Below, piece by piece: positions 27,363 through 28,556 of a stretch of DNA of 28,556 nt. The number at the start of each line of letters is the position of its first letter. Within the stretch, counting starts at the first letter, position 1. The position numbers and the translations under genes were made by a program. The notes under the pieces are model-generated. The model worked only from the letters and a program-made list of their open reading frames with translations, ran no database searches and was not told the origin of the DNA. Location of the stretch: IMG/VR virus record IMGVR_UViG_3300025759_000506, positions 1 to 28,556 of that record, one strand, 5' to 3'. The stretch is from a virus.

Positions 27363-27509
27363 ATGAACACATTCACTGATGTCCGTTCTCAGCTGATTGC
27401 TGAACTCCTCGATTCTCACCTTTCCTTCGAATCAGTCCGTGCCACGGCTACGTGGGATGAGATGTCTTGCCTTGAGCAGATGACCCTGGAGGATTTGATG
27501 GATATGTAA
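27363..27509 (+). CDS. Small orphan protein (48 aa)
   Basis: The product MNTFTDVRSQLIAELLDSHL continues SFESVRATATWDEMSCLEQM and ends TLEDLMDM; it is acidic and helical. The ATG at 27363 sits in the 11-nt palindrome TTCAT-C-ATGAA. An in-frame ATG at 27336 would add MSNFKLQFI, but those codons coincide with the shared leader motif, so the inner ATG is preferred. A 7-bp hairpin (27499-27515, loop GTA) spans the stop codon. Confidence 0.55.
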   Translation: MNTFTDVRSQLIAELLDSHLSFESVRATATWDEMSCLEQMTLEDLMDM

Positions 27510-27550
27510 TATCCAATCACAGATACACTGATGAGCCTTGAGTAGGCGAA

Positions 27551-27567
27551 ACACCCCTTTGGGGTGT
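27551..27567 (+). terminator. Intercistronic GC hairpin
   Basis: ACACCCC-TTT-GGGGTGT is a perfect 7-bp stem. It is followed by CTGTATCAAAC rather than a U run, so it is probably not a full terminator. It holds the position that the long hairpins take before other leader-motif genes. Confidence 0.55.
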
Positions 27568-27572
27568 CTGTA

Positions 27573-27583
27573 TCAAACTTCAA
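27573..27583 (+). repeat. Leader motif TCAAACTTCAA, copy 3
   Basis: It follows the GC hairpin and precedes the ATG at 27594 by 10 nt. CATT-TAC-AATG just downstream again pairs across the start codon. Confidence 0.8.
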
Positions 27584-27593
27584 TTCATTTACA

Positions 27594-28022
27594 ATGGCAT
27601 CATTGCAATCTCTTTACATGGCCCTGCAAGACGGCGAGGGCTTCAGCGTAAACGCTGACCAAAAGACCTTCACAGGCCGTGGCTACGCAGTAGGCGGCAC
27701 CGAAGTCCCTTCTCTTGTCGTTGAAAACGACAGCCTTTCGTTCAATAAGTTCTGTCTTGCCATGACAAGCATGGCATCAGAGATGCTCGACCCAGACACA
27801 CAGGTGATCGGGGGCTGGGTGGATGCAGGAATGGCCTTCATCGAGGTTTCCGACGTGGTTCGTAGCAAGTACGTAGCCTTGGAACTTGCGAAGCACCGAA
27901 ACGAAATCGCCATCTACGACTTCCAAGCGCAGTCAGAGGTACGCAACCCCGACTTCGTTGTTGGTGGAGCCACCACGAAGGTCGAGTTGCCTGCACGTCA
28001 AACCGAAAATCAAACATCATGA
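27594..28022 (+). CDS. Orphan early protein (142 aa)
   Basis: The start at 27594 (MASLQSLYMALQDGEGFSV) is chosen because upstream in-frame codons coincide with the leader motif. The middle is mixed alpha/beta (KTFTGRGYAVGGTEVPSLVV, FNKFCLAMTSMASEMLDPDTQ, VIGGWVDAGMAFIEVSDVV), followed by a helix and a polar tail (QTENQTS). No family is recognised. Hairpins lie at 27643-27658 (6 bp), 27716-27732 (7 bp, loop GAA) and 27758-27776 (7 bp), a lower density than upstream. It overlaps the next gene as ATGA. Confidence 0.75.
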   Translation: MASLQSLYMALQDGEGFSVNADQKTFTGRGYAVGGTEVPSLVVENDSLSFNKFCLAMTSMASEMLDPDTQVIGGWVDAGMAFIEVSDVVRSKYVALELAKHRNEIAIYDFQAQSEVRNPDFVVGGATTKVELPARQTENQTS

Positions 28023-28258
28023 ACATTTGGGAACGCTACCCTGCGAAGGGAACACACTACGAAGCCATGAAAGCAAAGGCAGGACTTCATACATTCGAGT
28101 ACTACGTATACTACGGGAGGGACCGCGATGATTGGCGCGGCCCTCACAAAATCAAGGCTCTCACGAAAGAGGAAGCCATCCGCTCGGCACAGGACTACTT
28201 CGCAAACACGGGGTGGACCGTGTGGAACAAAACCTTCAAAGTCATTCAAAATCAGTGA
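28019..28258 (+). CDS. Small orphan protein (79 aa)
   Basis: The aromatic-rich product begins MNIWERYPAKGTHYEAMKAK, continues GLHTFEYYVYYGRDRDDWRGPH, then KALTKEEAIRSAQDYFANTGW and VWNKTFKVIQ. The strand-helix-strand order with 'TKEEAIRSAQDYF' resembles small double-stranded-RNA-binding-like or DUF folds, but no family is certain. It starts by ATGA overlap with the 142-aa gene, without a leader motif. Confidence 0.7.
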   Translation: MNIWERYPAKGTHYEAMKAKAGLHTFEYYVYYGRDRDDWRGPHKIKALTKEEAIRSAQDYFANTGWTVWNKTFKVIQNQ

Positions 28259-28264
28259 TTTACC

Positions 28265-28450
28265 ATGTCAAACTTCAACGAATACTTCAACCCATTCCGT
28301 GACCTTTGTCACGACGAACTCATCGAGGCGTACGCCTACTACTCCGAGTGCCGCGACTACGAAGCAACCTCAATGGTTGCCGAGGCGTACAACGAGGACA
28401 CATGGCTCGACCTCTCTTACTTCGGCATCGGCACCACCGACCAACCTTAA
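28265..28450 (+). CDS. Small acidic orphan protein (61 aa)
   Basis: The product begins MSNFNEYFNPFRDLCHDELI, is acidic and rich in Tyr, and ends in DLSYFGIGTTDQP. The leader motif TCAAACTTCAA lies here inside the gene as codons 2-5 (28268-28278). Hairpins occur at 28298-28313 (6 bp, loop CTTT) and 28364-28380 (6 bp, loop TCAAT). It begins 6 nt after the 79-aa gene. Confidence 0.7.
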   Translation: MSNFNEYFNPFRDLCHDELIEAYAYYSECRDYEATSMVAEAYNEDTWLDLSYFGIGTTDQP

Positions 28451-28453
28451 TAG

Positions 28454-28507
28454 AGAGGTAGTATATATACCTTCTGAATTTATGAAGAAGGTAATATACA
28501 ACCCTCT
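28454..28507 (+). promoter_or_regulatory. Long intercistronic hairpin, copy B
   Basis: Stacked stems are AGAGG/CCTCT (28454-28458 with 28503-28507), GTATAT/ATATAC (28461-28466 with 28494-28499) and ACCTTCT/AGAAGGT (28469-28475 with 28486-28492), separated by small internal loops, with a 10-nt apical loop. Copy A (27271-27333) has CTCTCT/AGAGAG where this copy has CCTTCT/AGAAGG, so both arms changed together. It is followed by CAATG and the shared leader. Confidence 0.75.
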
Positions 28508-28512
28508 CAATG

Positions 28513-28523
28513 TCAAACTTCAA
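28513..28523 (+). repeat. Leader motif TCAAACTTCAA, copy 4
   Basis: It follows long hairpin B and precedes the ATG at 28535 by 11 nt. The ATG directly before it (28510) would open a 10-codon peptide, MSNFKLQTHD, overlapping the next start out of frame. Confidence 0.8.
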
Positions 28524-28534
28524 ACTTCAAACCC

Positions 28535-28556
28535 ATGACTGAATCAAACTTCCCCA
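28535..28556 (+). CDS. Start of a further early gene (truncated by window end)
   Basis: ATG at 28535 opens MTESNFP before the window ends. It is called because it follows the same hairpin plus leader arrangement as upstream genes, and the codons after the ATG again contain TCAAACTTC. Confidence 0.4.

Noticed and set aside
26456-28523. Regular CRISPR-like array made of TCAAACTTCAA copies
   Set aside because: Spacings are hundreds of bases and irregular, the copies sit at gene starts, and no repeat-spacer units exist.
1-28556. Diversity-generating retroelement or integrase/attachment site
   Set aside because: There is no reverse transcriptase, no template/variable repeat pair near the fibre genes, no integrase and no tRNA-end duplication in the window.

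Overview
The window is part of the genome of a tailed double-stranded DNA phage, most likely a podovirus-like phage of a marine Bacteroidetes (Flavobacteriia-type) host. The large terminase (motor plus nuclease motifs) and the 792-aa portal resemble those of crAss-like and Cellulophaga-type phages. Supporting host signals are TAnnTTTG-type promoter boxes, little use of Shine-Dalgarno sites and a tRNA without an encoded CCA. Host and family assignments are from memory of these families; no search was run.

Layout. Positions 1-25623 form one long minus-strand late module. In transcription order (right to left) it holds: two low-complexity, probably internal virion proteins with a beta-rich virion protein between them; an M15 peptidase lysin; a 794-aa receptor-binding protein with two accessory proteins; an accessory operon with a two-domain GroES-like co-chaperonin; a tRNA-Arg(UCU); a small zinc protein; terminase; portal; a fibre pair, one with collagen repeats; four tiny basic proteins; head decoration proteins; scaffold; major capsid protein; further virion proteins; and two head-tail connector candidates, the last running off the left edge. 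Nine junctions have the form TAATG, so translation is probably coupled. Several transcription units start at a TATATTTG box only 4-5 nt before the ATG, which implies near-leaderless mRNAs. Two plus-strand genes interrupt the module: a MarR-like winged-helix protein (18421-18843) and a 58-aa secreted peptide (22656-22832).

Positions 25624-28556 are different. An ~850-bp stretch with no convincing gene is followed by a plus-strand run of small, probably early genes: a Lys/Ala-rich histone-like protein, several orphans and a 33-aa membrane peptide. From about 25985 onward this strand is packed with short perfect inverted repeats, at least 30 stems of 6 bp or more with loops of 3-5 nt, through non-coding and coding sequence alike. 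Many loops are GUAA/GAA type, several stems enclose start codons, and two long intercistronic hairpins (27271-27333 and 28454-28507) keep their pairing although their stem sequences differ. Each long hairpin precedes a shared TCAAACTTCAA leader. I consider this hairpin-packed early transcript the most likely undescribed system in the window.
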